From Nocardioides sp. PD653-B2 (GTDB taxonomy: Bacteria; Actinomycetota; Actinomycetes; Propionibacteriales; Nocardioidaceae): 64,000 nucleotides of DNA. The position numbers and the translations under genes are program-made. Positions 51,182 through 58,748 of this stretch are shown in pieces. Position 1 is the stretch's first letter, and each line of letters starts with the position of its first letter. The notes under the pieces were generated by a model. The model was not told the DNA's origin. It worked only from the letters and a program-made list of their open reading frames with translations, and did not search any database. Location of the stretch: contig NZ_BDJE01000004.1 in the NCBI RefSeq assembly GCF_002117935.1, forward strand, positions 1 through 64,000, given 5' to 3'.

Positions 51182-52240
51182 TCAGGGCTTCTCGCCGATT
51201 CCGTTCATTCCGAAGTACTCGTCGACATTGGACTTGTCGATGAGGGGGTGGGCGATCCCGATCGTCTTGTCAACTGGCTCCCCCGCACAGACCTTGGCAG
51301 CTGCCACGAGGCCGTGCAGTACGGTCTGGGGATAGGGGATCGTGAACTCCACCGTCTCCTTCTTGATCTCCGTCATGATGGGGTCGTGGGCGTCCATGGC
51401 CGCCACCTTGACGTCGTCTTGGCCGCTCTCCTCGAGCGCGCGCACGATGCCGAGCGCCATGACGTCGGACTGCGTTACGATCCAGTCCAGCCCGGCCGAG
51501 CCTTCCTTGGTCAGGAGGTTCTGAGTGACGTTGTAGGTCGTGTCGGTCTGGTTGTCGCCGTTCACCTGGGCGACGACCTGGATCCCGGGGAAGGGCTCGA
51601 CAGCATCCATGAACCCATCGGTCCGCTCGCCGAACTCGGTCACACCGGGAGTGCCGTACACGATGGCCACCCGTCCCTCTTCACCCATGCGCTCGGCAAC
51701 CGCTTCGCCCTGCTGGACGCCCATGTCGTAGTTGTTGGGCTGCACCGTCGTGGTCACCTCGGTGGGCACCTTCCGGTCGACCGAGACCACCTTGACGCCC
51801 TGGGCCTGGGCGGCCTCGACGGCCGGGGCCAGCGCCTCGGTGTCGGCAACGCTGATGATGATCACGTCGACGCCCTTGGCCACGAGGGTGTCCATCTGGC
51901 TGGCCTGCAGGACCGGGTCAGAGTTGGCGTTCGTGGTGCTGGCCTTGACGTTCGGGAACCACTTGTTCACGCGGTCCTCGAACAGGCTGATGAGTTCTGC
52001 GTTCGACGGGTTGCTCGTGGTCGGCGACATGGCCGCGATCGAGCAGTCGATGGACGACGGGTCGGCCTCGAGCGTCAGCTGGTCCTTGCACTCGGAATCG
52101 CAGAACTTGCCCATCCCCTCCTGGATCTCTTCGATCGTGTACGCGCTCTTCTTCTCACCACCGCTGTCACTGCCACCACAGCCCGCCGTAGCCAGACCCA
52201 CGGCCACGGCCGCCCCAGCTACTAGGATGTGCTTCTTCAT
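51182..52240 (-). CDS. sugar-type substrate-binding lipoprotein, importer 2
   Basis: 352 residues from ATG 52240 (AGAGGTG upstream). The lipoprotein signal ends in the lipobox ATAGC. A Cys-containing segment follows (GMGKFCDSECKDQLTLEADP). The RbsB-type fold shows KGVDVIIISVADTEALAPAV, KVVSVDRKVPTEVTTTVQPN, then NYDMGVQQGEAVAERMGEEG and VTQSDVMALGIVRALEESGQ. Near the C-terminus KETVEFTIPYPQTVLHGLVA is a usual end region. Ligands of this group are sugars, polyols or similar compounds. It works with the permease at 52264 and the ATPase at 53343. Confidence 0.93.
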   Translation of the reverse strand: MKKHILVAGAAVAVGLATAGCGGSDSGGEKKSAYTIEEIQEGMGKFCDSECKDQLTLEADPSSIDCSIAAMSPTTSNPSNAELISLFEDRVNKWFPNVKASTTNANSDPVLQASQMDTLVAKGVDVIIISVADTEALAPAVEAAQAQGVKVVSVDRKVPTEVTTTVQPNNYDMGVQQGEAVAERMGEEGRVAIVYGTPGVTEFGERTDGFMDAVEPFPGIQVVAQVNGDNQTDTTYNVTQNLLTKEGSAGLDWIVTQSDVMALGIVRALEESGQDDVKVAAMDAHDPIMTEIKKETVEFTIPYPQTVLHGLVAAAKVCAGEPVDKTIGIAHPLIDKSNVDEYFGMNGIGEKP

Positions 52241-52263
52241 GTCGTGCACCTCTCGGTAAGGTT

Positions 52264-53343
52264 TCAAGCCACAGTGGATTCACTGAGCTTTGCCTGCCGC
52301 CGCAGCCGCCCGAATTCGACCGAGGCCAGAGCGACCGCGGCGATAATGACCGTGCCGCGGACGATGTAGGCTTGGTACGGTCCCGCCCCGACCAAGACGA
52401 TCAAGTTGGCGATCGTCGCAAGAATGAAGGCGCCGGCAACGCTGCCCCAGATGTTGCCCTTCCCGCCCATCAAGCTCGTGCCACCGATGACGACGGCCGC
52501 GATCGCATCCAGGTTCGCCAGCGCACCCGCAGTCGGGACGCCGACCGACAGAGTGGCTGTCGTCATGATCCCCGCGAGCGCCGCGCACAATCCACTGATG
52601 ACATAGACGGTCAGAAGAACGCGGTTGACGTTGATTCCGGAGAGTCTCGCCGTTTCCGCGTTGCCGCCCACGGCATAGACGTAGCGGCCGAAGGGGATGT
52701 AGCGAAGGACGGCCCAGGCGACGATGGCCAGGGCCACGAAGACGATGAATTGACCAGAGAGATCACCGACTCCACCGCGCCCGAGGAACCGGAGCAGCTC
52801 GGAGTCCTTCTCGTAAGTTACCTGCTGGCCGTCCGACAGCGAGAGCGCCACGCCTTGCCCGATGGCGAGCGTGCCCAAGGTGATGACGAACGGCTGCACC
52901 TTGAGGAGGACGATTCCCAGACCGTTGATGAGGCCGATGAGCGCTCCGACGCTCAAGGACGCCACGAGCGCAATCAGCAACGAGGTCTCACTTGCCAAGA
53001 ACAGCGCAAACGTCACGGTGGTCACTTGCAGGGTCGAGCCCACCGAGAGGTCGATACCGGCCGTGACGATGACGAAGTGCATGCCGAGCGTGATCACTCC
53101 CACGATCGCCATCTGCTGGAGGACGTTCAGGAGGTTGCGAGAGCTCAGGAATTCCGGAACGAAGAAGATCGACAGCACCAACAGCAAGAGGCCCAAGAAC
53201 ACCAAGACCTTGTACCTGTTGAGGAACTCCATCAGGGGTGAGGGTCGGTCCACCTGAACTTCTGTCGCCGTTCTCTGCGGCATCGTCTCTGTATCCGTCG
53301 GCATCTCGCTTGACCTTCCTGTCCGACTCGTTATCGGTCGCAT
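52264..53343 (-). CDS. CUT2 (RbsC-like) ABC transporter permease, importer 2
   Basis: 359 residues from ATG 53343, which overlaps the ATPase stop by one base (TAATG) and has GGAG five bases before it; ATG 53304 is an alternative. Hydrophobic throughout: KVLVFLGLLLLVLSIFFVPE, MHFVIVTAGIDLSVGSTLQV, LGIVLLKVQPFVITLGTLAI, RYVYAVGGNAETARLSGINV and IAAVVIGGTSLMGGKGNIWG. These are standard RbsC motifs. It is related to importer 1's permease but clearly different in sequence. Confidence 0.93.
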   Translation of the reverse strand: MRPITSRTGRSSEMPTDTETMPQRTATEVQVDRPSPLMEFLNRYKVLVFLGLLLLVLSIFFVPEFLSSRNLLNVLQQMAIVGVITLGMHFVIVTAGIDLSVGSTLQVTTVTFALFLASETSLLIALVASLSVGALIGLINGLGIVLLKVQPFVITLGTLAIGQGVALSLSDGQQVTYEKDSELLRFLGRGGVGDLSGQFIVFVALAIVAWAVLRYIPFGRYVYAVGGNAETARLSGINVNRVLLTVYVISGLCAALAGIMTTATLSVGVPTAGALANLDAIAAVVIGGTSLMGGKGNIWGSVAGAFILATIANLIVLVGAGPYQAYIVRGTVIIAAVALASVEFGRLRRQAKLSESTVA

Positions 53344-54893
53344 TACGACTCCGTTCCGGATGCGAATCGGAGAATGTTGTGCTCGTTGATCTCGTCTGCC
53401 TCCAGATAAGCCGTCATCTCGCCGCGGTGCATGACGACGACCGAGGAGCACAAGCTGGTGAGCTCCTCGATCTCGGGGGAGCTCACGATCACGCACATGC
53501 CTTCGTCGGCAAGCTGCTTGATCACCGTGTGAATCTGCATCTTGGCCGAGATGTCGACGCCTCGCGTCGGCTCACTGAGAACCACCACCGAAGGGGCCGA
53601 CGCCAGACACTTGGCCAGAACCACCTTTTGCTGGTTCCCGCCGGAAAGTGCCGTGATCGATGACTCCACGCGACCCTCGGGCAGCTTGATCGACAGACTG
53701 TCGCGGTACGCCTCGGCGATACGACGCTCGTCACCCCGCGCAATGACGCGCGGTGCGGTCTTGACGGTCTGGCACATCGAGATGTTCTGGGCCACGCTGA
53801 GATTCGCGAAGATCCCTTGGGTCTTTCGGTCGACCGGCACGAAAGCGACGCCTGATCGCAGTGCCTGCGACGGGGTCCGCGGTCGATAATCTTGACCCTG
53901 GATCTTCATCGTTCCGCCGGTCAGCGGCTCAGCGCCGACGAGCGCCCGGCAGAGGTCCGACTGTCCCGACCCACGCAGCCCGGCCACGCCGATGACCTGC
54001 CCAGCGCGCCCGCTGAAGGAGACGCCGTTCACCTGCTGCGTCGCCAGGTCGCGCACTTCCAACGCGTACGTCCCGGTCGGCGTGACACGCGCCGAGCGAG
54101 CCGCGTCACGCGCCGGCGACGTCGCTTGAGCCCGTCGCCCCAGCATGTTGGCGACTAGGTCGTCCGGGGCCGCGTCCTCCATGCGCCCTGACGCCACCTC
54201 ACGTCCGTCCCGGAGAACGACGAAGCTGTCGGCGACTCGATAGAGCTCCGACAGGCGGTGCGAGACGAAGATCATGCTCGTCCCGCGGGCCTTGAGGTCG
54301 TCCATGAGGCGGAAGATTCGTTCCGAGTCGTCTGCATCTAGGGCAGCGGTGGGCTCGTCCAGAATGAGGATCGACGGCTGATGCCTGACCGCCTTGGCGA
54401 TCTCGACGATGTATTGTTCGGCCAAGCTCAGCCGGCCCACCGCGGTGTCGAGCGGAACCTGCACTCCGAGCTCGTCCAGACTTGCCGCTGCGCCGCGCCG
54501 CACGCTCTTCCACTCAATGAGCCCAGCTCGTCTCGGATAATCGCCGAGAAAGAGGTTCTCCGCGACCGTCATATCCGGTTGGAGGCTGAGCTCCTGGTAA
54601 ACCGTGGCCACGCCAGCAGAGTTCGCCGATGACGGCGAGTCGAGGCTCACATCTTCGGAGTTGATTCGGATTCGTCCTCCGTCACCTGACACCGCTCCAC
54701 TAATGATCTTGAGAAGCGTCGACTTGCCGGCGCCGTTCTCACCGACGAGCGCGAGCACCGACGACCGCCCCAGCTGGAGCGAGACGTCGGACAGAACCGT
54801 GACCGCTCCGTACCGCTTCGTCAGGCCGATCGTCTCCAGCACCAGCTGTCTCGACTCGTTCCGCGCGGGCGGTTGCGCCAATCCTGGCTTCAC
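53343..54893 (-). CDS. sugar-type ABC transporter ATPase with two ABC domains, importer 2
   Basis: 516 residues from GTG 54893 (GGAG five bases before). The N-terminal domain has Walker A GENGAGKST, GRLSLAEQYIVEIAKAVRHQ and Walker B SILILDEPTAALDADDSERI. The C-terminal domain has a degenerate Walker A (GLRGSGQSDL), signature ALSGGNQQKVVLAKCLASAP and VVVLSEPTRGVDISAKMQIH, the usual asymmetry of RbsA/MglA proteins. It is the first gene of a long minus-strand operon: importer 2, amidohydrolase, nifU-like, dapA-like, CMD, two SDRs, OYE. Confidence 0.95.
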   Translation of the reverse strand: MKPGLAQPPARNESRQLVLETIGLTKRYGAVTVLSDVSLQLGRSSVLALVGENGAGKSTLLKIISGAVSGDGGRIRINSEDVSLDSPSSANSAGVATVYQELSLQPDMTVAENLFLGDYPRRAGLIEWKSVRRGAAASLDELGVQVPLDTAVGRLSLAEQYIVEIAKAVRHQPSILILDEPTAALDADDSERIFRLMDDLKARGTSMIFVSHRLSELYRVADSFVVLRDGREVASGRMEDAAPDDLVANMLGRRAQATSPARDAARSARVTPTGTYALEVRDLATQQVNGVSFSGRAGQVIGVAGLRGSGQSDLCRALVGAEPLTGGTMKIQGQDYRPRTPSQALRSGVAFVPVDRKTQGIFANLSVAQNISMCQTVKTAPRVIARGDERRIAEAYRDSLSIKLPEGRVESSITALSGGNQQKVVLAKCLASAPSVVVLSEPTRGVDISAKMQIHTVIKQLADEGMCVIVSSPEIEELTSLCSSVVVMHRGEMTAYLEADEINEHNILRFASGTES

Positions 54894-55058
54894 GGTGGCT
54901 CCTCGAAGTACAAAGTTCGGTTGCTGGAAAGCGGTCCGGCGGGGTGTGTCGTGTCGGCTGTCCTGGTCGAGCAGCCGCGGGGTGCAGGTCCGGCCGTGAA
55001 GCGTCCTCCTGTGATGATCGTGCGTCGAGCGGCCGTGTCGTCGCGCTTGCGGGGAGAG

Positions 55059-55074
55059 CACCCCCGCGGGGGTG
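55059..55074. repeat. perfect 16-bp GC palindrome in the importer 2/glycerate kinase promoter region
   Basis: CACCCCCGCGGGGGTG reads the same on both strands. It lies between the divergent genes, 45 bases left of the LacI-type site. It could be a second operator or a hairpin; nothing decides between them. Confidence 0.4.
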
Positions 55075-55118
55075 TGACGGAGACCATACTCAGCCCTCGG
55101 CGGTTAAGTCAACGGTTG

Positions 55119-55133
55119 CGCAATCGGTTGTTC
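55119..55133. promoter_or_regulatory. putative LacI-family operator in the importer 2/glycerate kinase intergenic region
   Basis: CGCAATCGGTTGTTC differs at one base from the site at 26680-26694 near lacI. It partly overlaps the palindrome TTGCGCAA. It lies 81 bases before the glycerate kinase start, in a 320-base divergent region that otherwise shows only the palindrome at 55059. Shared control with lacI and caiB-ech is inferred. Confidence 0.6.
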
Positions 55134-55213
55134 TAGACTTGGCTGGACATCTGGAGAGTTCGCCTCCCGGGTTCCGCCCGGGACTCGACGCGATGGATAC
55201 GGAGGTCTCAGGG

Positions 55214-56353
55214 GTGCGGGACGTGACGCGAGTGGTGCTGGCGCCGGACAAGTTCAAGGGGTCGCTGTCGGCAGTCAACGTCTGCGCCGCGCTGAGCCTG
55301 GGACTGGGCGATCTGGGCGACGCCGTCTCGGCAGCGTCTCTTCCCGTGGCCGATGGTGGTGACGGCACGGTCGACGCCGCGCTGACCGCGGGCTTTCGAC
55401 GGGTGCCGATGACCGTCTCCGGCCCCACCGGGGCACGCCATGACACCTACTTCGCCATACGGGACGATCTCGCGATCCTCGAGCTGGCGACTGTGTGTGG
55501 GCTGCAGCGCCTCCCGGACGGGATCCTGCGTCCCATGACGTCGACCACCCGAGGCTTCGGTGAGGCCATTCTCTACGCGCTCGGGATGGGCGCGCGCACC
55601 ATCGTTCTCGGGGTCGGGGGGAGCGCGAGCACCGACGGTGGAGCCGGCATGCTGCAGGCGCTCGGGCTGCGCGCACTCGACGCCCATGGCACCGCAGTGC
55701 GCGACGGAGCCGTGGGCCTTGGCGATGTGCGGATGATCAGCGTGGCTGAGCTCGCTCCGGAACTCAGGGAAGCCAGGTTCGTCTTGGCCTCTGATGTCGA
55801 CAACCCTCTGATCGGACCGGATGGCGCAGCGATTCGTTACGGCCCTCAGAAGGGGGCCAGCGCTCAGGAGATCGTGCGCATGGAGGACGCGCTCGAGGCA
55901 TGGGGCGAGGCGGTCGCCGGGACCGTCGGGTTCGATGCCCGGTACATGCACGGCGCCGGGGCGGCGGGTGGCGTCGGGTTTGCCGCGCTGTCCGTCCTCC
56001 AGGCAGAAGCACGTCCTGGTATCGAGCTGATGCTGGACCTCCTCGGTTTTGACGAGGTCGTCCGAGGTGCCGACCTGGTGATCACTGGAGAGGGATCCCT
56101 CGACGCCCAGAGCCTCCATGGCAAGGCACCCGTCGGCGTCGCCCGCGCGGCCGCCAGGGCAGGCGTCGCCACGATCGCCGTCTGCGGCCGGCTGGAGGCG
56201 AGTCTGGCTGAGCTCAATGACGCTGGGATCAGACGCGCCTACTCCCTCATGGAGCTGGAACCGGACGAGGAGAGGTGCATGAGAAACGCGGCGAGCCTGC
56301 TCCGCGAGCTCTGCTCGACAAGGCTCCGGGCGGATGTCGTGCGGTCGGCCTGA
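55214..56353 (+). CDS. glycerate kinase
   Basis: 379 residues from GTG 55214 with GGAGG eight bases before (ATG 55193 lacks a ribosome-binding site). The GarK/GlxK class I pattern is clear: VVLAPDKFKGSLSAVNVCAA, SLPVADGGDGTVDAALTAGF, LGVGGSASTDGGAGMLQALG, LASDVDNPLIGPDGAAIRYG, GPQKGASAQEIVRMEDAL, GAAGGVGFAALSVLQAEARP and LVITGEGSLDAQSLHGKAPV. Family knowledge: it phosphorylates D-glycerate, the end product of glucarate/galactarate, glyoxylate or serine routes. It is transcribed away from importer 2 and probably shares LacI control, so glycerate is a likely breakdown product of the imported compound (inference). Confidence 0.95.
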   Translation: MRDVTRVVLAPDKFKGSLSAVNVCAALSLGLGDLGDAVSAASLPVADGGDGTVDAALTAGFRRVPMTVSGPTGARHDTYFAIRDDLAILELATVCGLQRLPDGILRPMTSTTRGFGEAILYALGMGARTIVLGVGGSASTDGGAGMLQALGLRALDAHGTAVRDGAVGLGDVRMISVAELAPELREARFVLASDVDNPLIGPDGAAIRYGPQKGASAQEIVRMEDALEAWGEAVAGTVGFDARYMHGAGAAGGVGFAALSVLQAEARPGIELMLDLLGFDEVVRGADLVITGEGSLDAQSLHGKAPVGVARAAARAGVATIAVCGRLEASLAELNDAGIRRAYSLMELEPDEERCMRNAASLLRELCSTRLRADVVRSA

Positions 56354-56786
56354 CTCGCATCCCAGCGACCGCCCGGTGCCTGTGCCGACCAGCGCAGACG
56401 ACCGAGAACGGGTGGGGTGCAACCACCAGGGTCCGGTTGCCTCCGGTTGCCTCCCGTTTCCTCGTTCCGTGCGCCCCAGGGGTGAACCAGCCGTATCCAG
56501 TTGGCTCAGCTTCCGCCGGCATGGCAACCGTAGTCGACGGGCATCGTCGGAGTTGGTGGCGGCTCGCTCGATGAGCAGGTTCAGAGAAAGCTCTGGAAGC
56601 CCGCACGCGGCAACCCCATGGGACACCCCTGCGGGTTATCCAGCCCTGCCACTCTGGTGGCGCGCGCACGCGGGTTCGATCGGTGACACTTCATGCGCCG
56701 ACCCCCACCTAGGCCGAGGAAGAACAGTTGGATGGCAGCGACCAGCGCGAGGCGAGCGAGTACGCGACGGCGGCCCGCGAACACGT
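56354..56786. other. intergenic stretch without an intact gene
   Basis: About 430 bases between glycerate kinase and the integrase remnant. It holds the right copy of the diverged direct repeat (56436-56504). Short open frames on both strands have no recognisable motif. The composition returns towards the high-GC flank type. Confidence 0.5.
56436..56504 (+). repeat. right copy of a diverged ~70-bp direct repeat
   Basis: Partner of 21453-21523 in the same orientation. The palindromic centre is degraded here (GTGCGCCCCAGGGGTGAAC, 56469-56487). It marks the right edge of the catabolic core, about 2 kb inside the tRNA, between glycerate kinase and the integrase remnant. Confidence 0.65.
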
Positions 56787-57240
56787 CTACGGCTTCAACC
56801 GCGCCACGACGGCGTATCCGAAGACTCCGTAGATCAGGCCGTGATAGTTCGCCTTCGTCTTGAGTGACCGGTCCCAATCGATCAACCAGTCCTTGAGGTC
56901 TGCCTCGGTGATCGCGGTCACCGGCTTCGTGAAGATCAGCGAGCCTCGGATCCTGGTCTCTTCAAGCACGCGGAGGTGGCCCAATTCCGCTTGCGCTGGC
57001 CGGACGAGCGGTCGACGATCTGGCGGACGTACTCCTCGCCGATATCAACGAACCGCGGCGGCTCAGTTAGCGGATCCGCCTCGCCGACCGGCCGGACGAA
57101 GCCCTCGCCCTTTACCCAGCCGGCCGGCCACCGCTGGCCAGCAGCCTCCACCATCTTCTTGAAGCCGTCGGCCCGTGCGAGGTTCTGCGCGTCGGTGCCA
57201 GCACTGAAACCTCGAGCTTTATCGCGCCGTCACGGGAGCC
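56787..57240 (-). pseudogene. tyrosine-type phage integrase remnant
   Basis: On the minus strand ARADGFKKMVEAAGQRWPAG, PPRFVDIGEEYVRQIVDRSS and GQRKRNWATSA run in one frame. After a shift near 56975, HLRVLEETRIRGSLIFTKPV, TAITEADLKDWLIDWDRSLK and TKANYHGLIYGVFGYAVVAR continue in another. This is the N-terminal arm-binding/SAM-like part of actinobacterial integrases. The catalytic domain with R..HxxR..Y is missing, a stop ends the frame at 56787, and the N-terminus is cut by IS481 sequence. It stands where the island's integrase should be, next to the tRNA, but cannot be active. Confidence 0.75.
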
Positions 57241-57242
57241 TC

Positions 57243-58315
57243 CTAGTTGTGATGCCCAGTTACGTTGGTCGAGATCGTGCGATGACGCGATCTGAGTTGT
57301 AGATGGGTGAAGGCCTCCCGGTGTGGAGTGGAGCTGTTGACCGCTCCGCCACCGAAGGAGGCCTTCATGTCCCACGCTACCCACGCCAACGCTGCCTTGA
57401 CCCCACGTGCCCGCCTGCAGATGGCCAAGCTCATCGCGGAGGACCAATGGCCACCAGCGCGTGCCGCCGAGCGCTTCGACGTGTCGTGGAGGACTGCGAG
57501 GAAGTGGGCCGACCGATACGAGCCGAGGGGCCGGCAGGCATGCTCGACCGGTCCTCACGCCCGCACCACCAAGCCAACCGGACCCCGGCCTCCGTGGTGC
57601 GAAAGATCGTGCACCTGCGGTGGAAGCAGCGCCTGGGTCCGGTCGAGATCGCCGATCGGCTCGGGATGCAGTCCTCGACCGTGTACGCAGTCCTTCGGCG
57701 GTGCCGGCTCAATCGGCTCACCCACATCGACCGTGCCACCGGTGAGCCGATCCGACGCTACGAGCACGAGCGTCCCGGTGATCTGATCCACGTTGATGTA
57801 AAGAAGCTCGGTCGTGTCCCCCACGGCGGCGGCTGGCGTTACACCGGCCGAGAACAGGGATGGTGCAACCGTGCGGCCACCGCGGCTCGAACGGGCGCCG
57901 CCAACAGCAAGTACTCCAAGCCGCTGATCGGGACCTGCTACCTGCACACCGCGATCGACGACCACTCACGTGTCGCCTACGTCGAAGCACGCGACGACGA
58001 GACGAAAGAGACCACGGCCGAAGTCCTGCGCAACGCCGTGGCGTGGTTCGCAGAGCGCGGCGTCACCGTGCAACGGGTGCTGTCCGACAACGGCGGGGCC
58101 TATCGGTCGTACCTGTGGCGCGACACCTGCGCCGAGCTGGCATCACGCCGAAACGCACCCGGCCCTACCGGCCGCAGACCAACGGCAAGATCGAGAGGTT
58201 CCATCGGACTTTGGTCGATGGCTGGGCGTTCAAGAAGTTCTACAACTTCGAGTCCGCCCGGTTGGCGGCTCTGCCAGCATGGATCCACTTGTGATGCCCA
58301 GTCACGTCGAGATCC
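57243..58315 (+). mobile_element. IS481-family element, degraded, with flanking IS-end remnant
   Basis: The plus-strand transposase pseudogene (57367-58294) lies between two similar short sequences in the same orientation, TTGTGATGCCCAGTTACGT near 57247 and TTGTGATGCCCAGTCACGT near 58293. Read on the minus strand the left one encodes STNVTGHHN and a stop, the usual C-terminus of IS481 transposases, so it is the tail of a second, oppositely oriented copy. The main copy lacks its own C-terminal end. The arrangement looks like two overlapping insertions followed by deletion. Confidence 0.7.
57367..58294 (+). pseudogene. IS481-family transposase with two frameshifts and truncated C-terminus
   Basis: From ATG 57367, ALTPRARLQMAKLIAEDQWP and AAERFDVSWRTARKWADRY give the N-terminal helix-turn-helix. 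A one-base loss near 57519 moves the frame; GPAGMLDRSSRPH, then ERPGDLIHVDVKKLGRVP (first catalytic Asp), AIDDHSRVAYVEARDDETKE and VLSDNGGAYRSYLWRDTCAE (second Asp) follow. A second one-base loss near 58139 moves it again to ITPKRTRPYRPQTNGKIERF (catalytic Glu). It stops after PAWIHL, about 30 residues short of the family. Sequencing errors could explain the shifts but not the missing end. Confidence 0.85.
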
Positions 58316-58430
58316 GGCCGTCGGTGCGGCGTCGCTTCTCTATGTATGCCATGTCCAAACCTCTCCGAGTAGAGGCTGGTGCACCCTTCGTGCGCCCTTG
58401 GGCGTTCAGGCTAACTCCGGAAATGAGTAA

Positions 58431-58453
58431 AGCCCCAGGTCATCCCCGGGGCT
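58431..58453 (-). terminator. island-derived terminator now serving tRNA-Leu
   Basis: AGCCCCAGG (58431-58439) pairs with CCCGGGGCT (58445-58453), nine bases with one G-T, loop of five. On the minus strand, downstream of tRNA-Leu, the stem is followed by TTTA. It replaces the hairpin left at 21336-21364. Confidence 0.65.
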
Positions 58454-58454
58454 A

Positions 58455-58482
58455 CTCACGTGCGCGAGGGGGGATTTGAACC
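58455..58482 (-). other. right attachment site within the 3' end of tRNA-Leu
   Basis: CTCACGTGCGCGAG, a run of six G and ATTTGAACC repeats 21366-21392 (which has five G). It covers the acceptor stem and the start of the T-arm of the intact tRNA plus six downstream bases, a usual target for tyrosine integrases. Confidence 0.85.
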
Positions 58483-58543
58483 CCCACGCCCTTTCGGACA
58501 CTGGCACCTGAAGCCAGCGCGTCTGCCGTTCCGCCACTCGCGC
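58461..58543 (-). tRNA. tRNA-Leu (anticodon CAG)
   Basis: 83 bases on the minus strand. The acceptor stem GCGCGAG pairs with CTCGCGC, with discriminator A and no encoded CCA. The anticodon arm is CTGGC TTCAGGT GCCAG, giving CAG. A long variable arm (around TGTCCGAAAGGGCG) fits a class II tRNA, and the T-arm is GGGGGTTCAAATCCCCC. It lies directly before fhaA, as in mycobacteria and relatives, and its 3' end is the island's integration point. Confidence 0.95.
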
Positions 58544-58748
58544 GTGAAGCGGGCTAACGGTATCCCAGCGCGCTGGTTTGTCCCAAACCGGGCCCGGGGG
58601 GTCGGGTGGGCGTCCCGCACCCCCTCTGACGACCCCGTTACGATCGGTCGCAGCCCGGCCGCCGGCCGGGGTGGCACGCGCTGCCGTCAGCGGTTCGACC
58701 GACCGCGCAGCGGGCACGACCCACCGGACGTGGACGGAAGGAGGCGAC

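Larger units (their letters stand above)
21366..58482. mobile_element. genomic island integrated at tRNA-Leu(CAG)
   Basis: About 37 kb bounded by direct repeats of the tRNA-Leu 3' end. The interior is visibly less GC-rich than either flank, with more A/T in third codon positions. It contains a tyrosine-integrase remnant and an IS481-type element next to the intact tRNA, a decayed mycofactocin locus at the other end, and an intact catabolic core. No conjugation or replication genes are recognised and the integrase is broken, so it probably cannot move alone now. Confidence 0.85.

Noticed and set aside
56581..56877. Short plus- and minus-strand frames near the integrase remnant, including a plus-strand frame ending HVYGFNRATTAYPKTP
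   Set aside because: The plus-strand frame is the antisense of the integrase fragment, and the others show no family features.
57246..58310. TTGTGATGCCCAGT(T/C)ACGT on both sides of the IS481 transposase as a target-site duplication
   Set aside because: It is too long and imperfect for a target duplication, and the left copy encodes the C-terminus of an IS481 transposase on the other strand, so it is IS-internal sequence.
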